A stretch of DNA of 64,000 nt from Leptotrichia shahii. Its GTDB lineage: Bacteria > Fusobacteriota > Fusobacteriia > Fusobacteriales > Leptotrichiaceae. The DNA lies in assembly GCF_008327825.1 (NCBI RefSeq), contig NZ_AP019827.1, positions 806,001 to 870,000 of the forward strand, read 5' to 3'. This document shows, one piece after another, positions 1 to 6,029 of this stretch; position 1 is the stretch's first letter, and each line of letters begins with the position of its first letter. A program made the translations under genes and the position numbers. The notes under the pieces are model-generated. The model was given only the letters and a program-made list of their open reading frames with translations. It was not told the DNA's origin and did no database searches.

Positions 1-207
1 TACGATAAAGTCGAAGTTTCGTATTATGATCCTGACAAGAAAAAGGTTGTTAAGGAAATTATCACAAAAGAAGAACTTGACAAGCGTAATCAAGTTACAA
101 CTGAAGAAAAAGAATCTAAAAGCAAAGACAGTAAGAAGACTAACAAGAAAAGCCCGAAAAAGGCTAGTAAAAAGCCAATTAAAAAGATTAAATCTAAGAA
201 AAAATAA
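1..207 (+). CDS. Phage late-control D / tail hub protein, 3' part of a split gene (truncated by window edge)
   Basis: The frame is open from base 1 to a TAA at 205-207. It reads YDKVEVSYYDPDKKKVVKEI and then a lysine-rich tail. The first stretch resembles the middle domain of GpD/XkdQ-type baseplate hub proteins of contractile-tail phages. The next open frame (217-744) is in the same phase and carries the C-terminal hub domain, so together they look like one GpD protein cut by a stop inside its lysine-rich linker. The start lies outside the window. Family assignment is from remembered GpD patterns and from the V-U-W-J-I genes downstream. Alternatively it is a natural two-polypeptide hub. Confidence 0.6.
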   Translation, partial: YDKVEVSYYDPDKKKVVKEIITKEELDKRNQVTTEEKESKSKDSKKTNKKSPKKASKKPIKKIKSKKK

Positions 208-216
208 GAGGCTAAA

Positions 217-744
217 ATGAAGAAAAGAAAAACAGTTAAAGAATCAAAAGAAAAATTGCAAAAGAAAGCAGAAAATAAAAAAACAAGGACTAAAAGAACT
301 AGAACCTTAAAAGTTAGAACTAGAGGGAAGACAGAACCAAAAAAAGTTGCAAAAAAGACCCTAAAAGATAATCTTAAACAAGAGTATCAAATAACTTTAA
401 ATGTTGACGGAAGCACTAAATATTTGGCAGGAGCAATAATTGAGCTTGATGAAAGCTGGGGAAAGTTTGAAGGTAAATATGTAATTGACAAGGTAACGCA
501 CGAAATAAGTGGCGATTATACTTGTGAAATCACAGCAATGAAACTTGGAGCAAGAGAAAATGCAGAGAAAAATGCAATTGCCCAAACTAAAGAAGAACAA
601 AAGAAAAAAGAAGCTGAAAAACAAGCTAAAAAGGCTAATAAAAAAGGCGGAAGCGGTAAAAGAACAGGTAAGAAAAGTGCTAAGAAGCCAAGAAAAAGAG
701 TAAGAGATAAGAAAAATACTAAAAAATCCAGTAAAAAGAAATAG
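217..744 (+). CDS. Phage late-control D / tail hub protein, C-terminal part
   Basis: This 175-residue product has a basic linker at residues 1-55 and a compact domain at about 56-112, with features EYQITLNVDG, LAGAIIELDESWGKFEGKY and HEISGDYTCEITAMKLG. That domain matches the C-terminal part of GpD-like hub proteins. A very basic tail follows, ending in KKNTKKSSKKK. An AAGAGG ribosome site ends five bases before the ATG and overlaps the upstream stop, so coupled translation is possible. It is in phase with the preceding frame, separated by one TAA and three sense codons. Its likely role is part of the central baseplate hub that carries the spike. Whether the split is functional or a nonsense mutation cannot be told here. 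Confidence 0.6.
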   Translation: MKKRKTVKESKEKLQKKAENKKTRTKRTRTLKVRTRGKTEPKKVAKKTLKDNLKQEYQITLNVDGSTKYLAGAIIELDESWGKFEGKYVIDKVTHEISGDYTCEITAMKLGARENAEKNAIAQTKEEQKKKEAEKQAKKANKKGGSGKRTGKKSAKKPRKRVRDKKNTKKSSKKK

Positions 745-789
745 AGTTTTGTAGGACAATGACATCTGAATAGTAACTGTGATAATATG

Positions 790-818
790 TTGACAAATTT
801 CAAGAGGTGCAATATAAT
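790..818 (+). promoter_or_regulatory. Strong sigma70-type promoter of the small toxin-like gene
   Basis: The -35 is TTGACA (790-795), the spacer is exactly 17 bases, and the -10 is TATAAT (813-818). Both hexamers are consensus. The predicted start is near 825. It faces the 35-codon membrane peptide at 854. Confidence 0.85.
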
Positions 819-820
819 AG

Positions 821-837
821 TTCCGTAGAGAACGGAA
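821..837. promoter_or_regulatory. Palindrome at the start of the toxin-like transcript (possible operator or leader hairpin)
   Basis: TTCCGT-AGAGA-ACGGAA is a perfect 6-bp inverted repeat just after the -10 and directly before the AGGAGG ribosome site (838-843). It could bind a repressor at the DNA level or form a hairpin near the ribosome site. The half-site TTCCGTA recurs in the operator of the AbrB-like gene at 2208-2245, which favours a shared regulator. That link is inferred. Confidence 0.5.
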
Positions 838-853
838 AGGAGGATATAAGGTA

Positions 854-961
854 ATGAACATAATCGAAAAAATTCATCTACTTGCCAGTATCTGTACAAT
901 TTTACAATTTGTATATATGATATACAAAGAGTATAAAGACAGAAACGACAAGAAGAAATAA
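854..961 (+). CDS. 35-residue membrane peptide, candidate type I toxin (Fst/holin-like-toxin style)
   Basis: ATG at 854 follows AGGAGG at 838-843, and the stop is at 959-961. The peptide has one hydrophobic segment (residues about 8-24, HLLASICTILQFVYMIY) followed by a charged tail (KEYKDRNDKKK). That is the usual architecture of Fst and other small membrane toxins of type I toxin-antitoxin systems. It has a consensus promoter, a downstream terminator, and a 14-base repeat over its start codon that is also transcribed in antisense from a convergent promoter at 1190-1217. The family is assigned from architecture and context, not sequence identity. A small phage holin-like peptide is the alternative. 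Confidence 0.6.
   Translation: MNIIEKIHLLASICTILQFVYMIYKEYKDRNDKKK
855..868 (+). repeat. 14-base direct repeat over the toxin start codon (copy 1; copy 2 at 1162-1175)
   Basis: TGAACATAATCGAA occurs exactly at 855-868, overlapping the first toxin ATG, and at 1162-1175 in the region transcribed by the minus-strand promoter. The antisense RNA therefore carries the exact complement of the toxin initiation region. This resembles the direct repeats of the pAD1 par locus. Confidence 0.75.
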
Positions 962-970
962 CCAACAACG

Positions 971-1001
971 AGGCTATGGTTGCCAAACCCTCTAGCCTTT
1001 T
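971..1001 (+). terminator. Intrinsic terminator after the first small peptide
   Basis: AGGCTA (971-976) pairs with TAGCCT (993-998). An inner GGTT/AACC pairing lies between, and a short T run follows. It sits 10 bases after the stop of the 35-codon gene. Read-through would reach the second peptide at 1040. Confidence 0.6.
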
Positions 1002-1039
1002 CTCTACACTTTAATAAAAAAAAGAAAGAGGTAGCTATT

Positions 1040-1144
1040 ATGTATGAAAAAATACAACTGGTATTATCAATAACGATAATAATTTTATTCTGCACTTTCT
1101 GGACTATAAAATTTATAAAATGGAAAAAAAGCAAAAAAAAATAA
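1040..1144 (+). CDS. 34-residue membrane peptide, second toxin-like gene
   Basis: ATG is at 1040 and the stop at 1142-1144. The ribosome site is AAAGAAAGAGG at 1021-1031. The peptide has a hydrophobic segment (residues 7-23, LVLSITIIILFCTFWTI) and a strongly basic tail (KFIKWKKSKKK). Its stop overlaps a bidirectional hairpin. The bases after the stop share CCAACAACGAGG with the 3' end of the first peptide gene (962-973 and 1147-1158), so the two units look like diverged duplicates. Function is inferred from the shared architecture. Confidence 0.55.
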   Translation: MYEKIQLVLSITIIILFCTFWTIKFIKWKKSKKK

Positions 1145-1183
1145 GCCCAACAACGAGGGCTTGAACATAATCGAATTTTATTT
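1133..1183 (-). ncRNA. Candidate antisense antitoxin RNA, about 50 nt
   Basis: A minus-strand promoter at 1190-1217 would start RNA near 1183. The transcript reads through the complement of the 14-base repeat (1175-1162). It then forms a hairpin AAGCCC-TCGTTGTT-GGGCTT (1162-1143), followed one base later by nine T (1141-1133), a textbook intrinsic terminator. Promoter, body and terminator are all visible. The RNA is complementary both to the 3' end of the toxin transcript and, through the repeat, to the first toxin's start codon. This is the convergent layout of par/fst type I systems. Confidence 0.65.
1143..1162. terminator. Bidirectional hairpin at the end of the toxin and antisense RNAs
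   Basis: AAGCCC (1143-1148) and GGGCTT (1157-1162) pair perfectly around an 8-base loop. On the minus strand nine T follow after one base. On the plus strand there is no clean T run, so it is a strong terminator only for the antisense RNA. Confidence 0.7.
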
Positions 1184-1189
1184 GATTAT

Positions 1190-1217
1190 ATTATAGCATA
1201 TTTTGAAAAAAAGTCAA
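1190..1217 (-). promoter_or_regulatory. Promoter of the candidate antisense RNA
   Basis: On the minus strand the -35 is TTGACT (1217-1212), the spacer 16 bases, and the -10 TATAAT (1195-1190). No open frame of any size follows, only the repeat and the terminator, as expected for a short regulatory RNA. Confidence 0.75.
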
Positions 1218-1230
1218 TATAAAAACTATT

Positions 1231-1262
1231 ATCACAGTTATTAATTTAGCTGTGATTTTTTT
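1231..1262 (+). terminator. Intrinsic terminator closing the toxin-like module
   Basis: ATCACAG (1231-1237) pairs with CTGTGAT (1250-1256) around a 12-base loop, followed by seven T. A very similar hairpin lies at 3579-3610, at the far end of the accessory island. Confidence 0.75.
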
Positions 1263-1398
1263 ATGTAAAAAACAGGACAATGGCAATTGAATATATGACT
1301 GTGAAACTAAAATATTTGTTTTTGAGAGAGTATAGAAAATTTTAATTTTTCTTAAAAATAAGGTATAATATAATAAAATTATTTTTAGGAGGAATTTT

Positions 1399-2172
1399 AT
1401 GACAATATTTATAATTTTGTTTTTAGTATTATTTTTAATTCTGATATTCCAAATAATCAGATTGATTTATTTTGCAATCAAGAAAAAGGAACTGTCTAAA
1501 GAAGTGAAAAAAACTTGTATTGTATTTTTGTGTAATGTATTTGCATTTATCTTAGTTGGAATGACAGCACCTGAGAATATAAAAAATAAAGCAAAAGAAT
1601 CAGGAATAAAAAATAAAGCCGAAAAGGTTAAAGAAGTTAAAAAGAAAGTTGACAAAGAGAAGAAACAAGTTAAATTGGCTAGTCAAGACGACTTAAAATA
1701 TGAAGTATTAAAAAATTCAAGAGATACAAGTAACTTAACTAAAAAAGAAAATACAATAGATATATTAGTTAAAGATAATATTTCTGAAGAAAATCTAAAG
1801 AAAGTAATGAGAAAAGCAGGGAAAGAGCAAATAAAAGATGCGGATATTCTGTTTATTCGTGCTTATGGAGATAAAAAGTTCTTTAATCTTGGTGGTGAAA
1901 CACATGGAATGATAACTTATTATCCTGATGGAACTGTGAAAGATGAAACTTATACAGCTAAAAAAGAAATTCCAAGTGATAAAGAAAAAGATATTTATAT
2001 TGATTATTCAAAAACACTTCATGAAACTTTAAAATCAAAAGGAAACTATACTAAACAAGAAGAAGAAAATATTGAAGAAAAAATCAATAAAAAAATAGCT
2101 AAGAAGTATGGAATTTCACCAGAAGAAGTAGAAAAAATCTTTGATAAAGTTGTTATTTATCAGGGTATGTAG
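1399..2172 (+). CDS. Two-helix membrane protein of unknown function (prophage accessory gene)
   Basis: AGGAGG lies just before the ATG. Residues 2-25 and about 40-55 are hydrophobic and probably span the membrane. A lysine/glutamate-rich coil follows (residues 60-95) and then a soluble domain (about 110-257) with ILVKDNISEENLKKVMRKAG and DADILFIRAYGDKKFFNLGG. I do not recognise the family. Its place in an island inside the late operon, next to toxin-like and regulator genes, suggests a lysogeny-expressed cargo gene. Superinfection exclusion is a possible but untested idea. Confidence 0.7.
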   Translation: MTIFIILFLVLFLILIFQIIRLIYFAIKKKELSKEVKKTCIVFLCNVFAFILVGMTAPENIKNKAKESGIKNKAEKVKEVKKKVDKEKKQVKLASQDDLKYEVLKNSRDTSNLTKKENTIDILVKDNISEENLKKVMRKAGKEQIKDADILFIRAYGDKKFFNLGGETHGMITYYPDGTVKDETYTAKKEIPSDKEKDIYIDYSKTLHETLKSKGNYTKQEEENIEEKINKKIAKKYGISPEEVEKIFDKVVIYQGM

Positions 2173-2200
2173 TTTATTTAAAAAGTTTTCAAAAAAGTTC

Positions 2201-2245
2201 TTGACTTTTCCGTACGAAAATGTTATTATTAATTATCGTACGGAA
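2201..2245 (+). promoter_or_regulatory. Promoter with overlapping palindromic operator of the AbrB-like gene
   Basis: TTGACT (2201-2206), a 17-base spacer and TATTAT (2224-2229) form a promoter. A perfect 10-bp inverted repeat, TTCCGTACGA (2208-2217) and TCGTACGGAA (2236-2245), flanks the -10, and each arm contains the palindrome CGTACG. The pair of sites around the -10 is typical of an autoregulated small repressor. Confidence 0.8.
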
Positions 2246-2256
2246 GAGGTGAGAAT

Positions 2257-2436
2257 ATGAAAGACAAAATTATGAAAAAAGTAAATTTTAATAAAGGAGG
2301 TGCGGGAGGATATACCCCAAGAATAACATTAAATAGTAAATGGGTTGAAGATATGAATATAACTAGAGAAGATAACGAAATAGAAGTAAGTTACAATAAA
2401 GAAACAAAAGAAATAGTTATAAAAAAAGTAAAATAA
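2257..2436 (+). CDS. 59-residue AbrB/MazE-like DNA-binding protein
   Basis: ATG at 2257 follows GAAGAGGTG. A second in-frame ATG (2272) is less well placed. The sequence contains KGGAGGYTPRITLNSKWVED followed by MNITREDNEIEVSY and a short beta-rich end, resembling the swapped-hairpin AbrB/SpoVT fold of small antitoxins and regulators. Promoter and palindromes immediately upstream support autoregulation. No RNase-type toxin partner follows directly, since the next gene is a helical protein of 78 residues. It may also act on the related palindrome at 821-837. The fold is inferred from pattern. Confidence 0.6.
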   Translation: MKDKIMKKVNFNKGGAGGYTPRITLNSKWVEDMNITREDNEIEVSYNKETKEIVIKKVK

Positions 2437-2551
2437 AAAATCCCCTCTCTCGTAACGAAACGAAAAAGAGGATATATACATATAATGTACTTAGCACTAC
2501 TATTATACTATATATTCTCTTAAAAAACAAATATTTTAGGAGGAAAATTTT

Positions 2552-2788
2552 ATGAACAAAATAACATTTTTAGATGTTGAGGAAGTAAGAATTAAATTAG
2601 AAGGTGTAAGAAGCTTAATGGTCGCTCTGGAATATGGAATATTTGATAGCTTTGAATCAAAAGAAATATTTAGAGTTGGGTATGCTAATTTGGTTGAACA
2701 GGTTTATGGTATACAAAATGAACTGGATATATTAATTGAAAAAGCAAAAAATAGAGTTCAAAAAGATTCGGAAGAAGAAATTGCATAA
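2552..2788 (+). CDS. 78-residue helical protein of unknown function (prophage)
   Basis: AGGAGG precedes the ATG by about seven bases. The product is acidic and mostly helical, with no transmembrane segment. I do not recognise it. It lies between the AbrB-like gene and the antirepressor and is probably transcribed with the latter. Confidence 0.6.
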   Translation: MNKITFLDVEEVRIKLEGVRSLMVALEYGIFDSFESKEIFRVGYANLVEQVYGIQNELDILIEKAKNRVQKDSEEEIA

Positions 2789-2813
2789 AAATAGTATAAT
2801 GGAGGATAAAAGA

Positions 2814-3530
2814 ATGAATGAATTACAAGTTATAAATGATGAAAGATTTCAAATATTCAGTAAAGAAAATTTAGGAAGTGTAAGAACAATATTGGTGGAT
2901 AACGAAGTATGGTTTTGCATAAAAGATGTTTGCGATATATTAGAATTAACAAATCCTACTGTTGTAGCCAAGAGATTAGATGAAGATGAAGTGACTAAGT
3001 TTAACTTAGGGAGTAAATTTGGTATTACCAACTTCACAAACGAAAGTGGATTATATACTCTGATATTACGAAGTGATAAAAAAGAAGCTAAACCATTTAG
3101 AAAATGGATAACATCAGAAGTTATTCCAGCAATCAGAAAAACAGGAAAATATGAAGAGAAGAAAAAACCTCTTACACAGGCTGAATTAATTTTACAGCAG
3201 GCTCAATGGATGGTTGAAGCTGAAAGCAGAATCAATAATATTGAGAACAATGTAATTGGACTTGCAAACACTATTGAGGATAATGACAAGAGCATAAAAA
3301 GATTGGAAAACAATCAAAGAAGAACAGTAACAAGCAACCATCTGACAGTAATAGCCTATGCCAACATAAAAGGAATAAAGCCAAAATCATACCACGCACC
3401 TTCTATAGGAAAGAAAGCTACTAAGATATGCAGGGAAAAGGATTTATTAATAGGAACAACGGTTGACAGCCGATACGGACTAATAAATACTTATCCTGTT
3501 GAAGTTCTGGATGAAATATTTTTTGAATAG
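2814..3530 (+). CDS. BRO-N domain phage antirepressor
   Basis: I chose the ATG at 2814 because GGAGG lies at 2801-2805; the frame is open upstream to 2736 but without a ribosome site. Residues about 10-110 form a BRO-N domain, with VWFCIKDVCDILELTNPTVV, ESGLYTLILRSDKKEAKPFR and WITSEVIPAIRKTGKY. The middle is a coiled coil. The last 60 residues (TSNHLTVIAYANIKGIKPKS) form a second small domain like those at the end of phage antirepressors. Such proteins usually act in lysis-lysogeny control. Finding one inside the tail operon, with a terminator after it, marks it as part of an inserted island. Confidence 0.85.
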   Translation: MNELQVINDERFQIFSKENLGSVRTILVDNEVWFCIKDVCDILELTNPTVVAKRLDEDEVTKFNLGSKFGITNFTNESGLYTLILRSDKKEAKPFRKWITSEVIPAIRKTGKYEEKKKPLTQAELILQQAQWMVEAESRINNIENNVIGLANTIEDNDKSIKRLENNQRRTVTSNHLTVIAYANIKGIKPKSYHAPSIGKKATKICREKDLLIGTTVDSRYGLINTYPVEVLDEIFFE

Positions 3531-3578
3531 TAGTAGAAAATTTACTAGACCAAATTGAAAATTAAATAGAAACATTAA

Positions 3579-3610
3579 ATCACAGTCATTAATTTGATTG
3601 TGATTTTTTT
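3579..3610 (+). terminator. Intrinsic terminator at the end of the accessory island
   Basis: ATCACA (3579-3584) pairs with TGTGAT (3599-3604), extended by inner GTC/GAT pairing, with seven T after it. The spike gene starts 34 bases later. Late transcription from upstream would have to pass this hairpin, or restart after it. Confidence 0.75.
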
Positions 3611-3643
3611 GTTACAAAAAAAGTGATAAGGCAGGTGGTTAAA

Positions 3644-4093
3644 TTGATTGAAACATTAAAAGCAGGAGAAGTAAGTGCGATAGATTCAAAAACTGGAAAA
3701 GTAAGAGTTTTGTTAAAAGGCGATGATGACAAGACAACGGACTGGCTTAATGTATTAGTTCCTTACTCTGAAAGTCATAGCGATAATTATACACTCAGTT
3801 TAAAGCAAACTGTTTATTGCTTATTCTTTTCAGAAATGCCTGAACAAGGAGTTGTGCTTGGTTGTCCTATGCGAGGTGCTTCTAGCAGCGAAAGCGAAGT
3901 TAAAAGAACTTTTTCCGATGGGGGTAGTTGGACTTATGATGGCAATACATTGACTTTAAATATTGGTAAAATCGTGATTAATGGAGATTTAGAAGTGAGC
4001 GGAACGACTACAACTGGTGGAAGTATTAATCTTAATACACATAAACACGATGGTATTACTGCTGGTGGAGATATGAGTGGAGGTCCGCAATGA
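3644..4093 (+). CDS. Phage baseplate assembly protein V (tail spike)
   Basis: I chose the TTG at 3644 because AGGTGG at 3634-3639 has good spacing; a GTG at 3623 would add seven residues. The 149-residue product has the GpV pattern: an OB-like start (GEVSAIDSKTGKVRVLLKGD), then VYCLFFSEMPEQGVVLGCPM, then a beta-helical needle ending in HKHDGITAGGDMSGGPQ. In the family the HxH near the tip holds an iron ion. It forms the trimeric puncturing spike under the tail tube. The next gene overlaps its stop by four bases. Confidence 0.9.
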   Translation: MIETLKAGEVSAIDSKTGKVRVLLKGDDDKTTDWLNVLVPYSESHSDNYTLSLKQTVYCLFFSEMPEQGVVLGCPMRGASSSESEVKRTFSDGGSWTYDGNTLTLNIGKIVINGDLEVSGTTTTGGSINLNTHKHDGITAGGDMSGGPQ

Positions 4094-4620
4094 TAGGAAG
4101 TTTTGGAGATGTCATATTTGAAGCGTCAGAAGATCAGATTGTATCGCTTAATAATCAAATAAGTAGGTCATACAAGGCTAAAATATCGGAACATCAAGCA
4201 ATTTACGGTCCTGGAATGTTAAGATTCCAAGGTAGAGATTTACTAGAAGTTAGTTTTACAATGACTTTAGTGTCATCTTTAATACAGCAGACTACTTTAA
4301 AAGAAGAACTAGATACAATCAAGAAAATGTTTGAACTTGGAGAGTATGCTAATCTAGTCTTTGGTGGTCAAGTATTTGGCGAATACCCTTTTTTGATAAC
4401 AGAATTATCAGAAGAAAGCAGTTATTTTAATAAAGAAGAGGGGGGGTTTGATGTTGTTAAGTTGAATATTACGCTTAAAGAGTATATTGAAAATCCTAAG
4501 TTGTATAATCAATTAATTGAACAAAGAAAAATACAAAAAAATCAGCAAGTCACTGAAGAAAATCAAGACGACATCGAGAATGAGCAGAAGGAGGCTGTAA
4601 ATAATGATAACAGTAAATAG
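4090..4620 (+). CDS. Phage tail protein U (P2 GpU family)
   Basis: The start MIGSFGDVIFEAS and the features LRFQGRDLLEVSFTMTL, LVFGGQVFGEYPFLITELSE and VVKLNITLKEYIE match the P2 GpU family, which acts in tail completion. The length is 176 residues. The C-terminal 40 residues are polar and rich in Gln, Asn and Glu, beyond the usual family core. It overlaps V by four bases and the gp25 gene by 17, in one tight late operon. Confidence 0.9.
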   Translation: MIGSFGDVIFEASEDQIVSLNNQISRSYKAKISEHQAIYGPGMLRFQGRDLLEVSFTMTLVSSLIQQTTLKEELDTIKKMFELGEYANLVFGGQVFGEYPFLITELSEESSYFNKEEGGFDVVKLNITLKEYIENPKLYNQLIEQRKIQKNQQVTEENQDDIENEQKEAVNNDNSK

Positions 4621-4918
4621 CTCTGAAGAAATAAATTATAATCCAAAAAATGTTTTAGAAGAAGTAGTTACAAATGTAGGAATGATTTTAAGAGTTTGCA
4701 AAGAAGAACAGCCACTCAATCGAGATTTTGCATTTGACAGTGATTTAATTGATAAGAACATTAATGTTGTGCAGAATAGGATTACAAGCCACTTGACTAA
4801 AATTATAAGAGAATATGAGCCAAGAGCTGTTTTAAGACAAACTAGAATCATTATGAAAGATACATATAATAATGATTTTGACATTGAATTAGGAATTGAG
4901 GTGGTAAACATTGAGTGA
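4604..4918 (+). CDS. Baseplate wedge protein, GpW/gp25 family
   Basis: This 104-residue product has AAGGAGG upstream of its ATG. It carries the gp25-like pattern NVGMILRVCKEEQPLNRDFA with later LTKIIREYEPRAVLRQTRI. In the family the EPR motif contacts neighbouring wedge and sheath proteins. Position between U and J is as expected for contractile-tail phages. Confidence 0.88.
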   Translation: MITVNSSEEINYNPKNVLEEVVTNVGMILRVCKEEQPLNRDFAFDSDLIDKNINVVQNRITSHLTKIIREYEPRAVLRQTRIIMKDTYNNDFDIELGIEVVNIE

Positions 4919-6029
4919 AATATCAAATGAAGAATATGAAATTATAGATGCGGATTCGTGGGAACTTAAAAGAGATATGATTGATAAGTTTCAGGAGCTG
5001 AGTGGAAGGCAATTAACTGAATCAAGTCCAGAAACACTTATCTTTGAAACGGTAGCGTATTTATTTGGATTAAGAGAAGAAAAATACAACGATGAAATGA
5101 AACAGAATTATTTAAGATTTGCAAGAAATGAGCGGTTAGATTTGAAAGGAGAGTTTTACGGAAATAGAGGTAAAAGACTCGTAGAACAACCAGCCGTGGC
5201 AACATTTAGATTTTATATTACTGATATTCAAGTGACAGACATAATAATTCCAAAGGGGTCAAGGATTCAATACAATGAGTTATATTTTTCAACTGATGAA
5301 CAATATAAAATAGGAAAAGGCGATTTGTATGTAGATGGAATTGCAACTTGCAACACATCAGGAACTGTTGGAAATGATATTCCAGTCGGACAAATTAACA
5401 CGATGGTCGACATTTTTCCACATTACGATAAAGTCGAGAACATTACAGCATCAAATAATGGAGCTGAAATAGAGCAAGACGACAATTATAGAGCTAGAAT
5501 CAGAGAAATCCCTGAAAGTTTCACAACAGCTGGAAGTAAAGGAGCTTATGAATTTTGGGCTAAGTCAGCAAGTACGAATATTGTTGATGTTGTGGCATAC
5601 AGTCCAAGCGCAACAAATGTAGATATTTATGTTTTAACTGATTCCTTGACACTTACTAATGAACTCAAAAAGAGAATCGAAGAAATGTTGAATACTGACA
5701 ACATAAGACCGTTGACAGACAACGTGACAATAAAACAAGCAATAAAGACATCATACACAATTGATTTTGACTACTACATTGATAAGTCTAATGAAACGCT
5801 TGTAAATGTTATTAAAAATAATGTTGAAAAAGCTGTAAAAGATTTTAAAAATTGGCAGCAAAACAAAATGGGGAGAGATATTAATCCAGATGAGCTTATA
5901 AAATTACTAAAATTAGCTGGAGTAAAAAGAGTTGTGTTAAGAAATCCCGCTTTTAAAGTTTTAGATTTTAATGAAATAGCAGAAAACACAAGCGTTACAA
6001 GCAATTATTTAGGAGTTGAAAATATATGA
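4911..6029 (+). CDS. Baseplate protein J
   Basis: TTG start at 4911 with GAGGTGG upstream, overlapping the gp25 gene by eight bases. The 372-residue product has the Baseplate_J pattern: SSPETLIFETVAYLFGLREE, RLDLKGEFYGNRGKRL, IIPKGSRIQYNELYFSTDEQ and DDNYRARIREIPESFTTAGS. It forms the outer wedge of the baseplate. The next gene begins within its stop (ATGA). Confidence 0.92.
   Translation: MSEISNEEYEIIDADSWELKRDMIDKFQELSGRQLTESSPETLIFETVAYLFGLREEKYNDEMKQNYLRFARNERLDLKGEFYGNRGKRLVEQPAVATFRFYITDIQVTDIIIPKGSRIQYNELYFSTDEQYKIGKGDLYVDGIATCNTSGTVGNDIPVGQINTMVDIFPHYDKVENITASNNGAEIEQDDNYRARIREIPESFTTAGSKGAYEFWAKSASTNIVDVVAYSPSATNVDIYVLTDSLTLTNELKKRIEEMLNTDNIRPLTDNVTIKQAIKTSYTIDFDYYIDKSNETLVNVIKNNVEKAVKDFKNWQQNKMGRDINPDELIKLLKLAGVKRVVLRNPAFKVLDFNEIAENTSVTSNYLGVENI

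Noticed and set aside
26-220. Open frame of 64 residues, rich in Lys and Arg
   Set aside because: It is out of phase with the hub-protein frame that covers the same bases, and its composition is a product of A-rich codons read in the wrong frame.
397-1134. Three minus-strand open frames with hydrophobic products
   Set aside because: They lie antisense to the A-rich hub gene and toxin module; T-rich antisense always gives Phe/Leu/Ser-rich pseudo-membrane proteins, and none has a ribosome site.
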